NCBI GenBank assembly: GCA_946408355.1
Contig: CAMJRX010000006.1
Location: forward strand, 1 to 64,000
From: an uncultured Selenomonadales bacterium
GTDB lineage: Bacteria > Bacillota > Negativicutes > Selenomonadales > Selenomonadaceae
Reading direction: 5' to 3'
DNA: 64,000 nucleotides
Shown: one piece after another, positions 1 to 8,931 of the stretch
Layout: every line of letters starts with the position of its first letter
Numbering within the stretch: position 1 is the first letter of the stretch
The notes under the pieces: generated by a model
What the model was told of the DNA's origin: nothing
Seen by the model: the letters and a program-made list of their open reading frames with translations, nothing else
Databases searched by the model: none
Position numbers and translations under genes: made by a program

Positions 1-18
1 CACGTGAATATACAATCC

Positions 19-687
19 AAGTGCAACAAATAAAAAACTCATAGTTTCCTGCTAAAATGTTTGTAACCATACCAAAAAAGGCAGGATGAACAATGAATTA
101 CAAACATCTTAGCATAGACGAGCGAGAAAAAATACTGTTTTATCTGGCTGATGGACTATCTCTTTGCAAAATAGCTCATCGACTCGGCAGGAACAAATCA
201 ACCACAAAGGCAAATCGCGCCATAGCAAAAACTACGTAGAAAAACGCGGAAAAATAAAGATAAGCAATCTATTGTCGCAAAGACCGAAAGAGGCAAATGA
301 GCGCACTCGATTTGGCGATTTTGAGGCGGACACTATTGTAGGCTTAATGGATAGTAAGACGGTTGCGCAAGCAATGATAAAATTGTTGAGAAACCAACCA
401 TTGTGTTCAATAACACCGGACAGAGCGAAAGAGTTTTCAGACCACAAGCTCGTTACAAAGGAGTTGGGAGTAGAGTTTTATTTTCCGCCACCGCATCACC
501 CTTGGGAAGGCGGCACCAATGAAAACACTAAAGGTTTGTTGCGAGAATATTTTCCTAAAGGTTACGATTTCAATGACCTGAGCGAGAAAACTTTAGAAGC
601 GGTGGTTGAGCAACTTAACAAACGTCCGCGAAAATGTCTGGGTTACAAATCACCGTGGGAAGTTTGCTTTTCAAAGTCCTTGCACTT
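19..687 (+). mobile_element. IS30-family insertion sequence remnant
   Basis: A short inverted repeat, AAGTGCAA at 19-26 and TTGCACTT at 680-687, brackets a damaged IS30-type transposase gene. The right copy overlaps the 3' end of the transposase frame, as is common in compact IS30 elements. The full terminal repeats were not resolved, so the ends are approximate. With the transposase broken, the element can only have moved if helped in trans. Confidence 0.6.
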
Positions 688-694
688 CATTTGA
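93..694 (+). pseudogene. IS30 family transposase, internally deleted and frameshifted
   Basis: The frame opening at 93 (start MNYKHLSIDERE) carries the IS30 N-terminal helix-turn-helix, then runs out of frame and stops near 240. A second frame (164-694) continues with the region before the catalytic core (KSRHSKNYVEKRGKI, then FGDFEADTIVG holding the first acidic residue). It then jumps in frame to AQAMIKLLRN and the C-terminal catalytic half (TPDRAKEFSDH, HHPWEGGTNENT, LNKRPRKCLGY). An intact IS30 transposase is about 310-350 residues; this keeps far fewer and has lost both the HTH-core linker and part of the core between the first two acidic residues. The cause is inferred to be two deletions, one of which shifted the frame. 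It is almost certainly inactive. Confidence 0.85.
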
Positions 695-706
695 CAATTC
701 GCGCAT

Positions 707-740
707 AAAAAATACCTCCCGAATTAAGGAGGCATTTTTT
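707..740 (-). terminator. Rho-independent terminator of the tad/GGDEF operon
   Basis: Arms CCTCC (715-719) and GGAGG (728-732) are extended by A/T pairs on both sides, giving U-runs on either strand. It lies just past the stop of the minus-strand diguanylate cyclase gene and may also stop transcription leaving the IS remnant. Confidence 0.75.
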
Positions 741-741
741 A

Positions 742-2337
742 TTAATATTCTTCGTTAGCAAAGAGTTCGCAATAGTAGCCGTTCTTGCCGTTATTTTTAA
801 CGTGGTAGACTGCCTTATCTGCTGAGGCAAATAAACTGTCATAATCGCGCCCGTTCTGCGGAGCAATCGCAATGCCGATACTCGCCGTGACAAAGTGCGA
901 TCGTCCCTCCAATGCCAGATTAAATGCGATTTGCTTAATCTGTTCAGCCTTGCGAATCACCACTTCCATATTCGGCAGGCTGTCAACGATTACAACAAAT
1001 TCGTCGCCGCCAAAACGTCCAATACAATCATTCGGGCGGAAAATTTTCTTCAAACCCTTAGCGAATTCAACCAAAACTTTATCGCCGAATTGATGCCCCA
1101 AAAGGTCGTTAACTTCCTTAAAGTGGTCGAGGTCGATTATGTAAAATGCCATGAAAATATTCGAGTTCTCGTTTTCGTTAAAGGTCTTGAGTTTCATTTT
1201 GCAGAGATTTTCCATTGTCTTTTTGTTGAAAAGCTCCGTCAATTTATCAAGCTCAGATTCAAGTTGATAGGCGTCGCGCTCTGAACGAATTTTATTAAAC
1301 GCCTTCGCCATTTGTCCAAGTTCGTCGTCGCCTGATACTTCGATTTTCTCAACGTCGGTTTTGCCGCTAACAATTTCCTCAACCACATTAGTCATTTCGA
1401 CAATCGGTTTCGTCACGCGCATTGTTAACAGGTAAGCAACGAGCGTACCGATAAACAACACAACCATTCCGAAAACTAATGCCTTAACCGCCTTATCGTA
1501 AACTTGGTCAAGAATATAATGATAAGGGCGAATCGTGACAATCATCCAGCCCGTATCCAAATTGCGCGAATAAGTCGCTAGTGAGTCCTCATCGTTAACG
1601 TCAATGCGAATAACGCCCGTGCTGTTGTAAATCCTATCCAGAATAAATTTGTAGCTGTTATCAATGGCGTATTCGTTGTTAAGGGTGTCGCGTTCGTCGG
1701 AATTTACGATAATTCGCCCTGTCCTATCCATTACGATAACATAAACTTCGCTGTCGTCCAATGTCATAACATAATCTTGCAGGGCGGTAAGGTCAAAGTT
1801 TCGTTGAACCATGCCAATAGCTTTGCCCGTCTCGTCAAATACGGGAACTTCAATGACGATAACCATTTTGCCAGTCGCCATACTCGAAATAATATCGGAG
1901 ACGTAACTTCTGCCCTTCATGGCCTCTTGAAAGTGCTGGCGTTTATTCAAGTTCACAAGCGTTGCGCCGTCCGTGCGAATCATCTGCCAACCGTTAGCTC
2001 CTGTCAAAGCCGTAAGATTATTATCGTCAAAAATTTCGTCCGCGTCTTTTAATATTTTAAAAACGTAATCATGCTTTTCTGCAGTCGGTTTTTGAACATA
2101 CTCAATTATAGTCGGGCTCATGGAAAGAGATTTGAGCACGGCTTGGTTTCTGGCGATAAGGTCGCTTATGTGTTCGGATATGATAATATTTCTGAGCAAA
2201 CTGTTTTGCTTGTAAGAATCCTCTAATTCGGCGATAGTGTTAATCGCGCCGGCAGTAACGAGAATGACAAACGGAATTGCGCCCATCATAATAAACAGCA
2301 TGAAAAGTTTTGCTCGAATACCCTTGCTAATTTCCAT
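742..2337 (-). CDS. Membrane-bound diguanylate cyclase (dCache-HAMP-GGDEF)
   Basis: The 531-residue protein should make cyclic di-GMP from two GTP in response to an extracytoplasmic ligand. It has a transmembrane helix near residues 10-33, an extracytoplasmic dCache-like sensor to about 284, a second helix at 285-306, HAMP from 307 and a GGDEF domain from about 364. The active motif GGDEF (443-447) is intact, and RPND at 434-437 matches the RxxD inhibitory site five residues upstream. It is the last gene of the tad cluster, after tadC, so a link between c-di-GMP and pilus activity is likely but inferred. The ligand is unknown. Confidence 0.9.
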   Translation of the reverse strand: MEISKGIRAKLFMLFIMMGAIPFVILVTAGAINTIAELEDSYKQNSLLRNIIISEHISDLIARNQAVLKSLSMSPTIIEYVQKPTAEKHDYVFKILKDADEIFDDNNLTALTGANGWQMIRTDGATLVNLNKRQHFQEAMKGRSYVSDIISSMATGKMVIVIEVPVFDETGKAIGMVQRNFDLTALQDYVMTLDDSEVYVIVMDRTGRIIVNSDERDTLNNEYAIDNSYKFILDRIYNSTGVIRIDVNDEDSLATYSRNLDTGWMIVTIRPYHYILDQVYDKAVKALVFGMVVLFIGTLVAYLLTMRVTKPIVEMTNVVEEIVSGKTDVEKIEVSGDDELGQMAKAFNKIRSERDAYQLESELDKLTELFNKKTMENLCKMKLKTFNENENSNIFMAFYIIDLDHFKEVNDLLGHQFGDKVLVEFAKGLKKIFRPNDCIGRFGGDEFVVIVDSLPNMEVVIRKAEQIKQIAFNLALEGRSHFVTASIGIAIAPQNGRDYDSLFASADKAVYHVKNNGKNGYYCELFANEEY

Positions 2338-2348
2338 AATCTTAATCC

Positions 2349-2399
2349 AAATTATTTACCAAAAGCTTATTGGAAAAATAATTTTAATCGGAGCTTTGC
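2349..2399 (-). pseudogene. Remnant of a second tadC 3' end
   Basis: The gap after tadC holds two pieces that copy its own 3' end. Bases 2366-2398 match 2513-2545 and 2349-2367 match 2430-2448, joined by a deletion. Read on the minus strand it encodes KAPIKIIFP, then a few residues and a stop, against KAPVKIIFP in tadC. It looks like the last trace of a tandem tadC-like gene. Confidence 0.65.
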
Positions 2400-2431
2400 C
2401 TCCCCTTAACTTGTTGACGGTCGAAAACAAA

Positions 2432-3433
2432 TTATTTGCCAAAAGCTCTTATCAGCGAAATCATTGCAGGATAAAGTAGGACGACAAATATTGACGGGAA
2501 AATAAATAAAACCATTGGGAAAATAATTTTAACCGGAGCTTTTAACGCCAATGCTTTGATGTGTTGGCGATGACGATCGCGCATATTGTCCGCCTGAACT
2601 TTAAGCGTTCGCGTCATGCTCGTACCTAATTTTTCCGCCTGAATTATTGATGTTGTAAATAAATAAACTTCCTCTAAATCGCACCGCTTAGCCAAATTTG
2701 TCAGCGCGTATTGGTGCGTCATACCGAGTGCTACGTCGTTTTGCATGCGTTTAAATTCGTCGATAAGTGGTCCATGCATACGCTTAGTCATTTTACCTAC
2801 TGCGCCGTCAAAAGACAAGCCCGCTTGAACACTTACACAAAGAATATCTAAAAATTCTGGCAGTTGCTTGCGGATTGCCTTCTGCCGATTTCTGATTGCC
2901 GAATTCAATATCGCGAACGGAACAGCCGCTCCTACAAATGCGCCGAGCAGAATCATAAAAATTTTCTGTAGCGGGTGCAATTCCATGCTCTGAATCATTA
3001 CGATTGCAAGTGCCGCCGACGCAAAAATCGCTAAGCACCAAACAGTTATTAGCCGTTTAACGCTCCAAATGCCCATTTTGCCCGCGTGAAAAATTTTATC
3101 CTCAAGTTGAAGTCGAATTTCATTTGGCGTAAACCGTTGAAAGCGGTCTTCTAAATAGTTTAAAAACGGGCGAACTCTGCGCCGAAAAAATCTTGCCAAT
3201 GCGTGTTCCGTGTGAGTAAACTGCGCGGCGGCACTCGGCAATAGCTTTACAATCGTTGGCGTTTCATTTTTCTTTTGCTTAGGTCTTTTAGCGCGTTCAG
3301 CTTCCGCCTGGTCAATCATTTCGTGCAAACGTTTTCTTAGTTGCGCTTCGGGGTTTTGCCTATAATACATTAATCCGAACGTAAACGCCACTGAAAAAAA
3401 AAGTGAGGCAACAAGCGCGATGAGACCAGCCAT
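2432..3433 (-). CDS. tadC: Tad pilus inner-membrane platform protein TadC (T2SSF domain)
   Basis: This 333-residue protein belongs to the GspF/TadC family that forms the inner-membrane platform of the Flp/Tad pilus with TadB. An N-terminal membrane helix (residues 3-20) precedes a charged stretch, then two central helices (about 120-165), the T2SSF domain (AGLSFDGAVGKMTKRMHGPL onward) and a C-terminal helix FPMVLFIFPSIFVVLLYPA. The ATG follows GGAGGTG, and the gene starts six bases after tadA stops, so the two are likely translationally coupled. TadB and TadC are paralogues; position after tadA supports TadC. Confidence 0.88.
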   Translation of the reverse strand: MAGLIALVASLFFSVAFTFGLMYYRQNPEAQLRKRLHEMIDQAEAERAKRPKQKKNETPTIVKLLPSAAAQFTHTEHALARFFRRRVRPFLNYLEDRFQRFTPNEIRLQLEDKIFHAGKMGIWSVKRLITVWCLAIFASAALAIVMIQSMELHPLQKIFMILLGAFVGAAVPFAILNSAIRNRQKAIRKQLPEFLDILCVSVQAGLSFDGAVGKMTKRMHGPLIDEFKRMQNDVALGMTHQYALTNLAKRCDLEEVYLFTTSIIQAEKLGTSMTRTLKVQADNMRDRHRQHIKALALKAPVKIIFPMVLFIFPSIFVVLLYPAMISLIRAFGK

Positions 3434-3439
3434 AGCCGT

Positions 3440-4933
3440 TCACCTCCGCCCGCTCGTGAAAAATGATTTGGGCAAGTCGACGCCGTTCATTTGGAATTTG
3501 TCCATAAAGTTCGGCATAAGTCCTAAGCTTTCGTAATGCCCGACGGATTTTCCGTGTTCGTCGATTCGTTCCTGCACATAGCGGAATAAATCTTGCAAAA
3601 CAATCGTGTCGCCTTCCATGCCTTGCACTTCAGTTATATAAGTTATTTTGCGGGTGCCGTCGCGGATTCTGGACTGTTGCAGGATTAAATCAATCGCGGA
3701 GGAAACTTGCGTGCGAACTGCGCGGACGGGCAATTCCATACCCGCCATTAAAACCATAGTCTCAAGGCGGCTCAAAACGTCGCGTGGTGTATTGGCGTGT
3801 GCAGTCGTTAAAGAGCCGTCGTGACCGGTATTCATTGCTTGCAACATGTCGAGAGCCTCGCCCGAACGAACCTCCCCGACGATAATTCTATCTGGACGCA
3901 TACGCAAAGCATTTCTAACTAAGTCACGGATTGTTATCGCGCCGTTGCCTTCCAAATTGGGCGGGCGGCTTTCCAAAGTTACGACGTGCGTTTGCTGAAG
4001 TCTAAGTTCCGCCGCGTCCTCAATCGTAACAATTCTGTCAGTTGCCGGAATAAACGACGATAGAACATTTAGCGTTGTAGTTTTGCCGGAGCCAGTGCCG
4101 CCGCTTACCAAAATATTCAGCCGTGCCCGAACACAAGCGTCGAGAAAAACCGCCATATCCTCGCTAAGCGTGCCAAAACTTACCAAGTCTTGAATTGACA
4201 GAGCCTTTTTAGAAAATTTACGGATTGTGATAGTGGGACCGACCAAAGACAGCGGCGGAATAATTATATTGACGCGGGAACCGTCAGCGAGGCGGGCGTC
4301 AACCAACGGCGAAGATTCATCAACGCGGCGACCGAGCGGCGTCAAAATCCGTTCAATGATATTCATCAAGTGCGCGTTGTCATAAAAGTGCACGTCGGTT
4401 AATTTGAGTTTGCCCTTCTGCTCAATAAAAATTTGCTTGGGGCCGTTGACCATAATTTCTGTTATGGTGTCGTTTTGAAGGAGCGGTTCCAATGGTCCCA
4501 ATCCCAAAAGTTCGTTGCTTATGTCGTCAACCAAATGCAGACGTTCGCCGCGCGACAGAGGATAAGCATTTTCCGCCATTTCGCGGTTGCTGTAAACGGA
4601 AATGATATTTTTAATTTGTTCCCGTGCCTCTTCGCCGCGAACTAAAATTTGCTGTTCTTCGGGCGTCATCTCGTCAACTATGCGGCGGTGAACTGCCAGC
4701 TTGAGTTCCTGCATTACATCGCTTTTGGCGGTTAGTGCACGTCTACCCGCGAATGCCGACGCCTCAACAGGTGCGTCGCGTTCCTGCTGTATTTGTTTTT
4801 CCGTGTAGTCAGGTTGCACTTGCGGCAGTTGTTGTTTTACTTCCGGTTTAGACGAGCGCGATGGTTCGGGCGCCGGACGTTTTTCTTCCTTCTTGCCGCC
4901 TAATCGTTCCAGCAATGAAAGTGATCTTGCCAT
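3440..4933 (-). CDS. tadA: Tad/Flp pilus assembly ATPase TadA (CpaF family)
   Basis: The 497-residue cytoplasmic secretion ATPase powers assembly of Flp pili at the TadB/TadC platform. A variable N-terminus of about 70 residues is followed by the conserved N-terminal domain ([20 protein letters not shown]) and the RecA-like core. The Walker A motif GGTGSGKT is at 278-285, Walker B is in [16 protein letters not shown], and the bipartite His/Arg region [12 protein letters not shown] follows. Length and motifs are those of an intact CpaF. The ATG has GGAGGG upstream. It lies between tadE and tadC on one transcript. Confidence 0.95.
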   Translation of the reverse strand: MARSLSLLERLGGKKEEKRPAPEPSRSSKPEVKQQLPQVQPDYTEKQIQQERDAPVEASAFAGRRALTAKSDVMQELKLAVHRRIVDEMTPEEQQILVRGEEAREQIKNIISVYSNREMAENAYPLSRGERLHLVDDISNELLGLGPLEPLLQNDTITEIMVNGPKQIFIEQKGKLKLTDVHFYDNAHLMNIIERILTPLGRRVDESSPLVDARLADGSRVNIIIPPLSLVGPTITIRKFSKKALSIQDLVSFGTLSEDMAVFLDACVRARLNILVSGGTGSGKTTTLNVLSSFIPATDRIVTIEDAAELRLQQTHVVTLESRPPNLEGNGAITIRDLVRNALRMRPDRIIVGEVRSGEALDMLQAMNTGHDGSLTTAHANTPRDVLSRLETMVLMAGMELPVRAVRTQVSSAIDLILQQSRIRDGTRKITYITEVQGMEGDTIVLQDLFRYVQERIDEHGKSVGHYESLGLMPNFMDKFQMNGVDLPKSFFTSGRR

Positions 4934-4956
4934 AAATTTTTCCCTCCCGCGCTCGG

Positions 4957-5451
4957 TTATGTCTCTTCGTTCGTTGTTGTCTTGGTAATATCATCTTGTA
5001 ATTCAACTCGCATGCGATATTCAATCGTTTTAATTGTTTTCGGCGGGAAATCTATAATCTCTAAGATAAGGGGAAGATTTTCCTCTCGCTCAAAAGTTAC
5101 ATTGACTACAACGTCTTGACCTTTAATCGTTGTTGTGGTTACGCCGTCGACTGTTTCCTGTGTATATTCTGTAGGCACAAGTGTAACCGTAGGCGTGGGT
5201 GTGTAAAATTTAATGTTTACTTCTTCGTTCCAAAGCTGTTTTAACCAATCCTCTTGACTTTTCCGCATGGATTCGCGCTGAGTTGTATTTTTTACAACGG
5301 CTATTTGGCGGGCGGCTGTTCTGACGGCGTTGCTGTAGTGCATATATTGCATAAACATAATCCCGCCATAAATCATACCAAAAATCATCATAAAGATTAT
5401 CGGTGCCATGAGCGCGAATTCTACTGCCGACTGACCGTGTTGCTTTCTCAT
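4957..5451 (-). CDS. tadE: TadE-like pseudopilin
   Basis: A 164-residue TadE/TadG family protein, a minor pseudopilin of the Tad system. The start is set at the ATG ending at 5451 because GAGGAGGG sits nine bases before it; an upstream in-frame codon lacks such a site. The N-terminus MRKQHGQSAVEFALMAPIIFMMIF is the typical TadE segment: a short basic leader, a Glu soon after the expected cleavage glycine, and a hydrophobic helix. The rest is a probable periplasmic domain. Processing needs a TadV prepilin peptidase, which is not in the window. Confidence 0.87.
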   Translation of the reverse strand: MRKQHGQSAVEFALMAPIIFMMIFGMIYGGIMFMQYMHYSNAVRTAARQIAVVKNTTQRESMRKSQEDWLKQLWNEEVNIKFYTPTPTVTLVPTEYTQETVDGVTTTTIKGQDVVVNVTFEREENLPLILEIIDFPPKTIKTIEYRMRVELQDDITKTTTNEET

Positions 5452-5467
5452 AATCCCGCCCTCCTCT

Positions 5468-5502
5468 GAAAAAAGAGCCTCCAAAATTAATTCTGGAAGC
5501 TC
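5468..5502 (-). terminator. Terminator between flp and tadE
   Basis: On the minus strand GAGCTTCCA (5494-5502) pairs with GGAGGCTC (5474-5482), followed by a T-run (5468-5473). It lies between the major pilin gene and the downstream tad genes. A leaky terminator here would let pilin mRNA exceed that of the assembly genes; that role is inferred. Confidence 0.8.
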
Positions 5503-5563
5503 ATAAAAAATTTTTGTTAAGCTAATCGTTTCTTATTTGGTTTTTGCTTGTCCTCAGCTGTCC

Positions 5564-5785
5564 TTAGTAGCCAGCAGCAGAGTTATTCGTAGCAACATTG
5601 CTAGCACTACTTACCATGCTGGCTGCGCCGCCGAATGCGTTTTTAATCGCACCGCCCAAGCCGTTGTTGAGTGCAACAATAGCAATACCCGCAACGAACG
5701 CAATGATGAGCGCGTACTCGACCATGCCCTGACCTTTCTCCGAAGCTTTGAGCTTTTTAATCAGCTTATCGATATACTTAATCAT
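5564..5785 (-). CDS. flp: Flp/Fap-type major pilin
   Basis: This 73-residue prepilin is the structural subunit of the Tad pilus. The ATG ending at 5785 follows GGAGGAG at good spacing and gives the leader MIKYIDKLIKKLKASEKG. The Flp motif G/QGMVEYALI has Glu at +5 and Tyr at +6 after the expected cleavage, followed by a hydrophobic helix ending in ALNNGLG. The C-terminal 25 residues are small and Ser/Ala/Asn-rich, ending in GY. It is preceded by tadB and followed by a terminator. Confidence 0.93.
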   Translation of the reverse strand: MIKYIDKLIKKLKASEKGQGMVEYALIIAFVAGIAIVALNNGLGGAIKNAFGGAASMVSSASNVATNNSAAGY

Positions 5786-5909
5786 GATTATCTCCTCCAA
5801 ACTATATTTTCTTCCTTGACGACCTGTCCTGTCACGACTAAGCCGATTAATTTACGTGCCGTTATTTTAAACCATTAGTCAAAAAAATTCAAGTGGTTTC
5901 ATGTTTTTT

Positions 5910-6869
5910 TCAAATTTCAATGTCGACGATTTTACGAATAGCGATAAAACCGATAAACTCCATAATGAGTGCGACGGCAAGGGCAATGCGTCCGCTTTCT
6001 TCCGTGAACAGCATCATTGTTTGATCGTGATTGAAGACATAACAGAAGGCGGCGACGACGAACGGCAAAATAATCAGTACCCACGCCGAAAATCTACCTT
6101 GCGCCGTCAATGCATTAATTTCGCGTTTCATGCGGATTCGCTCGTTAATAGTGTCGCTGATTGTGTCAAGGATTTGAGCGAGGTTGCCGCCAATTTCGCG
6201 CTGAATCAAAACCGCCGTTACAACTAAATCATAGTCGGGACTGCCAACGCGCCTGTTCATTTGCTCCAAAGCGTCTTCAAGCGTAACGCCCATTGCAATA
6301 TCGGTTGACACGCGCTCAAATTCTGTACTCATTGGCGGCTCCATTTCCTTTGCTACTACGTCCATTGCCTGTTGAAAGCTGTAGCCCGCACGCAATGCAT
6401 TTGCGACCGTCGTCAAGCAATCGCCTAATTGTTCGGTAAATGCTTTGAGTCGGCGTTGAGTTTTCATTCTTATCCAAAGGAACAGCATTAATATAATTCC
6501 TAAACTGGTTAGCGGCGCGAATGTGATATTGAACGTTATGATATATACTGCTATGCCGCCAAAAATCGAACATATCAAAGCAATAACTATGAACTCTGCG
6601 CCCAAAAGCGGTATCCCTGCTTGCTTAAGTAGAAAATCTAATTTCTTTGACAGGTTCCAATCTTCAATCGGCTTTGACGCCCGCTGAATAAAATTATAGG
6701 CGCGTTGCATAATATCTTCTTTATTCTGAAGTCTATTGGCGTTTTCGTCAAAATGGCGGCGCAGTCTGTGGAAAACGTTTATGCTCTGGTTGCGTCGGAT
6801 AAACAACACGGAGAATAACACGAAAAGAAAAGTTGTCACCGCGCCCATTGCCGCGATAAAAACAATCAT
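5910..6869 (-). CDS. tadB: Tad pilus inner-membrane platform protein TadB (T2SSF domain)
   Basis: A 319-residue GspF-family membrane protein, expected partner of TadC. It has an N-terminal helix (residues 3-22), paired helices around 90-130, the T2SSF domain (ALRAGYSFQQAMDVVAKEM, then GNLAQILDTISDTI) and two C-terminal helices. The ATG follows GGAGG; that ribosome site lies inside a remnant copy of the preceding gene's 3' end. Assignment as TadB rather than TadC rests on gene order. Confidence 0.87.
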   Translation of the reverse strand: MIVFIAAMGAVTTFLFVLFSVLFIRRNQSINVFHRLRRHFDENANRLQNKEDIMQRAYNFIQRASKPIEDWNLSKKLDFLLKQAGIPLLGAEFIVIALICSIFGGIAVYIITFNITFAPLTSLGIILMLFLWIRMKTQRRLKAFTEQLGDCLTTVANALRAGYSFQQAMDVVAKEMEPPMSTEFERVSTDIAMGVTLEDALEQMNRRVGSPDYDLVVTAVLIQREIGGNLAQILDTISDTINERIRMKREINALTAQGRFSAWVLIILPFVVAAFCYVFNHDQTMMLFTEESGRIALAVALIMEFIGFIAIRKIVDIEI

Positions 6870-6883
6870 ATCAATTACCTCCG

Positions 6884-6923
6884 TAAATAATTTTGTCAGC
6901 TATTTTGCTAATCGATTATAAAA
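6884..6923 (-). pseudogene. Remnant copy of the tadZ/cpaE 3' end
   Basis: Bases 6886-6921 repeat 6946-6983, the end of the upstream ATPase gene, with several substitutions. On the minus strand it reads SISKIADKII against SISEMADKII in the real gene. The copy runs into the leader of tadB and supplies the sequence just before its GGAGG site. It is probably what remains of a tandem duplicate. Confidence 0.65.
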
Positions 6924-6929
6924 GTTATG

Positions 6930-8036
6930 TCACTTGCTCGCGTTAATAATTTTATCAGCCATTTCGCTAATCGACTTCATAAGAAGGGTATCACGCGGCA
7001 AGCCCTGCGCAAGGCGTCCACTGTTTGCAACGGAAATCATGCGGTATTCGTTGGGAATCATCACGTCGACGGGATAACCGAGTTGGTCAGCGATTTTCTG
7101 TCGATTTTCTTCTGTAAAAGGATTAACACGAGTAAAAACCGCGTGAACTTTGCGCCGCCCGTCTGCTTGCGAGTCGAACATTTCCATAGTCTTTTTAGCG
7201 TGCTTGACTTCAAAGCCGCTGTTAATCATCGTCGTGACAAAAACAACGTTGGAAATTCTGCAAACGTTTAACGTTACGGGATTAAAGCCCGACGGCAAAT
7301 CAACCAGCACATAGCGGAAAATATTTCCAGCCATCATAACGACTTCCGTTAAACTTTCGGGCGCGACAAGCTCGGCATATTCGGGACGCTCCGGACTGCT
7401 CAAAAGTTCAACGCCCTCTTTAATCGGATAAAAATACGGCGCAAACGTCACAGGCGTTAACAACTTAATATCCTGCGTGGCGTCAACGACCGTGCGTTTC
7501 GGCTCTATATCAAAAAACATCGGCAAATCCCCGAATTGTAAATCGGCATCAATCAAGGCAACGCGCTCGCCGGTTTTTTCGGCAATCAATAAGGCAAGTA
7601 TCGCCGCTAAAGTTGTGCGACCTGCGCGACCTTTTGGACTAAAGAAAGAAATTAGCCGCGCAGGCTTACGTTCGCCGCGAATTGAGTACAACTGAATATA
7701 TTCCAAAACTTCGTGTGCCGTAAAAGGCTTTAATATGCAACCCGTCGCGCCGCCTTCCATAGACTTTTGCGCAATTAAAGGATCCCATTGATTCAGCGTG
7801 CCCAAAATGTACGCTCCAGGAAATCTTTCGACAAAATCGGGCAGAGCCTCAATCGATTCCTCGTCCTCGACATTTAGAAAAAATAAATCGGGGTGAAACA
7901 TTCCCGCAGGATTAATCGCGGCGTTCGCGTGCTTGTAAGTCGAAGCAACTTCAAAATCCGGCGACCGCCTGAGCGTATTGACAATCTCGTCTAACATGTT
8001 GGGATTATTTTCGACTACAATCACTCGATAAGCCAC
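6930..8036 (-). CDS. tadZ: CpaE/TadZ-like pilus localization ATPase with pseudo-receiver domain
   Basis: A 368-residue protein of the CpaE/TadZ group, which places the Tad machinery in the cell. Residues 1-120 form a response-regulator-like domain in which the usual phosphoacceptor Asp appears to be Asn (N55 in LFFLNVED). Residues 128-360 form a ParA/MinD-like ATPase. Its P-loop reads PKGRAGRTT (134-142): the signature Lys is present, but Arg replaces the usual P-loop Lys. VALIDADLQFGDL is the next conserved motif. The GTG start follows GGAGGAGG. Reduced or absent ATP hydrolysis is plausible, as for atypical TadZ proteins. Confidence 0.85.
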   Translation of the reverse strand: MAYRVIVVENNPNMLDEIVNTLRRSPDFEVASTYKHANAAINPAGMFHPDLFFLNVEDEESIEALPDFVERFPGAYILGTLNQWDPLIAQKSMEGGATGCILKPFTAHEVLEYIQLYSIRGERKPARLISFFSPKGRAGRTTLAAILALLIAEKTGERVALIDADLQFGDLPMFFDIEPKRTVVDATQDIKLLTPVTFAPYFYPIKEGVELLSSPERPEYAELVAPESLTEVVMMAGNIFRYVLVDLPSGFNPVTLNVCRISNVVFVTTMINSGFEVKHAKKTMEMFDSQADGRRKVHAVFTRVNPFTEENRQKIADQLGYPVDVMIPNEYRMISVANSGRLAQGLPRDTLLMKSISEMADKIINASK

Positions 8037-8066
8037 AGTTTAACCTCCTCCGCGAAAAACTTTCAA

Positions 8067-8909
8067 TTAAAATTTGAACCAACTTTTAACCTTGCTGAAA
8101 AATCCGCCGCCGCTCGCTAATTCGGGCTGAATAGTCGTCTGCCTGTTGGTGTAAAGCCCGACGAGTTCATCGAAACTTTTGGTAAGCTTAGAATCTGGCG
8201 CGGCGAACATGAGCGGTTGACCGCTGTTAATGGACTTATTAACGGACGGATAATCGTTAGGCAACCTGTGATAGAACGGCTCGCCCAAAAGTTTTTCCAC
8301 GTCGCGACCGTCAATTAATTTCTGGGAATCTGCGCGGTTTTCAACGAGGCGAATTTTACTTTCCTCGTATTCAAATCTAATCAACGTGTCATAGCCGATT
8401 TTGTAATTCTTTAGCGCGGGCAGGAAGTCGATAACGCCGACATAATTTATAACGGTGCTAATGTCAAGCATAGCCAGATTTAACGCGCTGAACATAGAGT
8501 TCAAATCTAAGATAACGTAGTCAAAAAAATTTAGGTCGTTGATAATGTCCGTGACAAGCTGAACATCGGTTTGATATGCGTCGTAAATGTAAAGCGGTGC
8601 GGGCATAATAGAAAATTCCAAACCCTCGTGCGAATAGTCAATCAGAAAATCGCGGACATGGAATTTATCGGGGTGGTCAAGCAAGGCGCGTTGTGCTCCG
8701 GCAATCGTATTCGTGGAGGAAAGTTTCAAATAGTTAAGCACGTCGCCGAATTGTAAATCGAGGTCGGCAAGGCAGACTTTGTAACCCTCATGCGCCAAAC
8801 CCGCCGCCAAATTAATTGCGGTAATTGTCTTGCCGATACCGGGCGTCGTGCTGAATACGCTGATTATAACACTGCTTCGTTCGATAGAGTGCGGCGTTGC
8901 TACTGCCAT
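8067..8909 (-). CDS. Second MinD/ParA-like ATPase of the tad cluster
   Basis: A 280-residue P-loop ATPase encoded directly before the CpaE/TadZ gene. The P-loop STTPGIGKT has the canonical Lys but lacks the MinD signature Lys at its start, the reverse of its neighbour. CLADLDLQFGDVLNYL matches the Asp motif shared by CpaE proteins. The C-terminus FFSKVKSWFKF could form a basic amphipathic membrane anchor as in MinD. A heterodimer or tandem partnership with the downstream ATPase is suggested by the complementary motifs but not shown. The ATG follows GGAGGGAG. Confidence 0.83.
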   Translation of the reverse strand: MAVATPHSIERSSVIISVFSTTPGIGKTITAINLAAGLAHEGYKVCLADLDLQFGDVLNYLKLSSTNTIAGAQRALLDHPDKFHVRDFLIDYSHEGLEFSIMPAPLYIYDAYQTDVQLVTDIINDLNFFDYVILDLNSMFSALNLAMLDISTVINYVGVIDFLPALKNYKIGYDTLIRFEYEESKIRLVENRADSQKLIDGRDVEKLLGEPFYHRLPNDYPSVNKSINSGQPLMFAAPDSKLTKSFDELVGLYTNRQTTIQPELASGGGFFSKVKSWFKF

Positions 8910-8931
8910 TTTAGCTCCCTCCCAAAAATTA

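Noticed and set aside
5786-5909. A separate promoter for flp
   Set aside because: A TTGACT is present on the minus strand but no -10 element lies at a usable distance.
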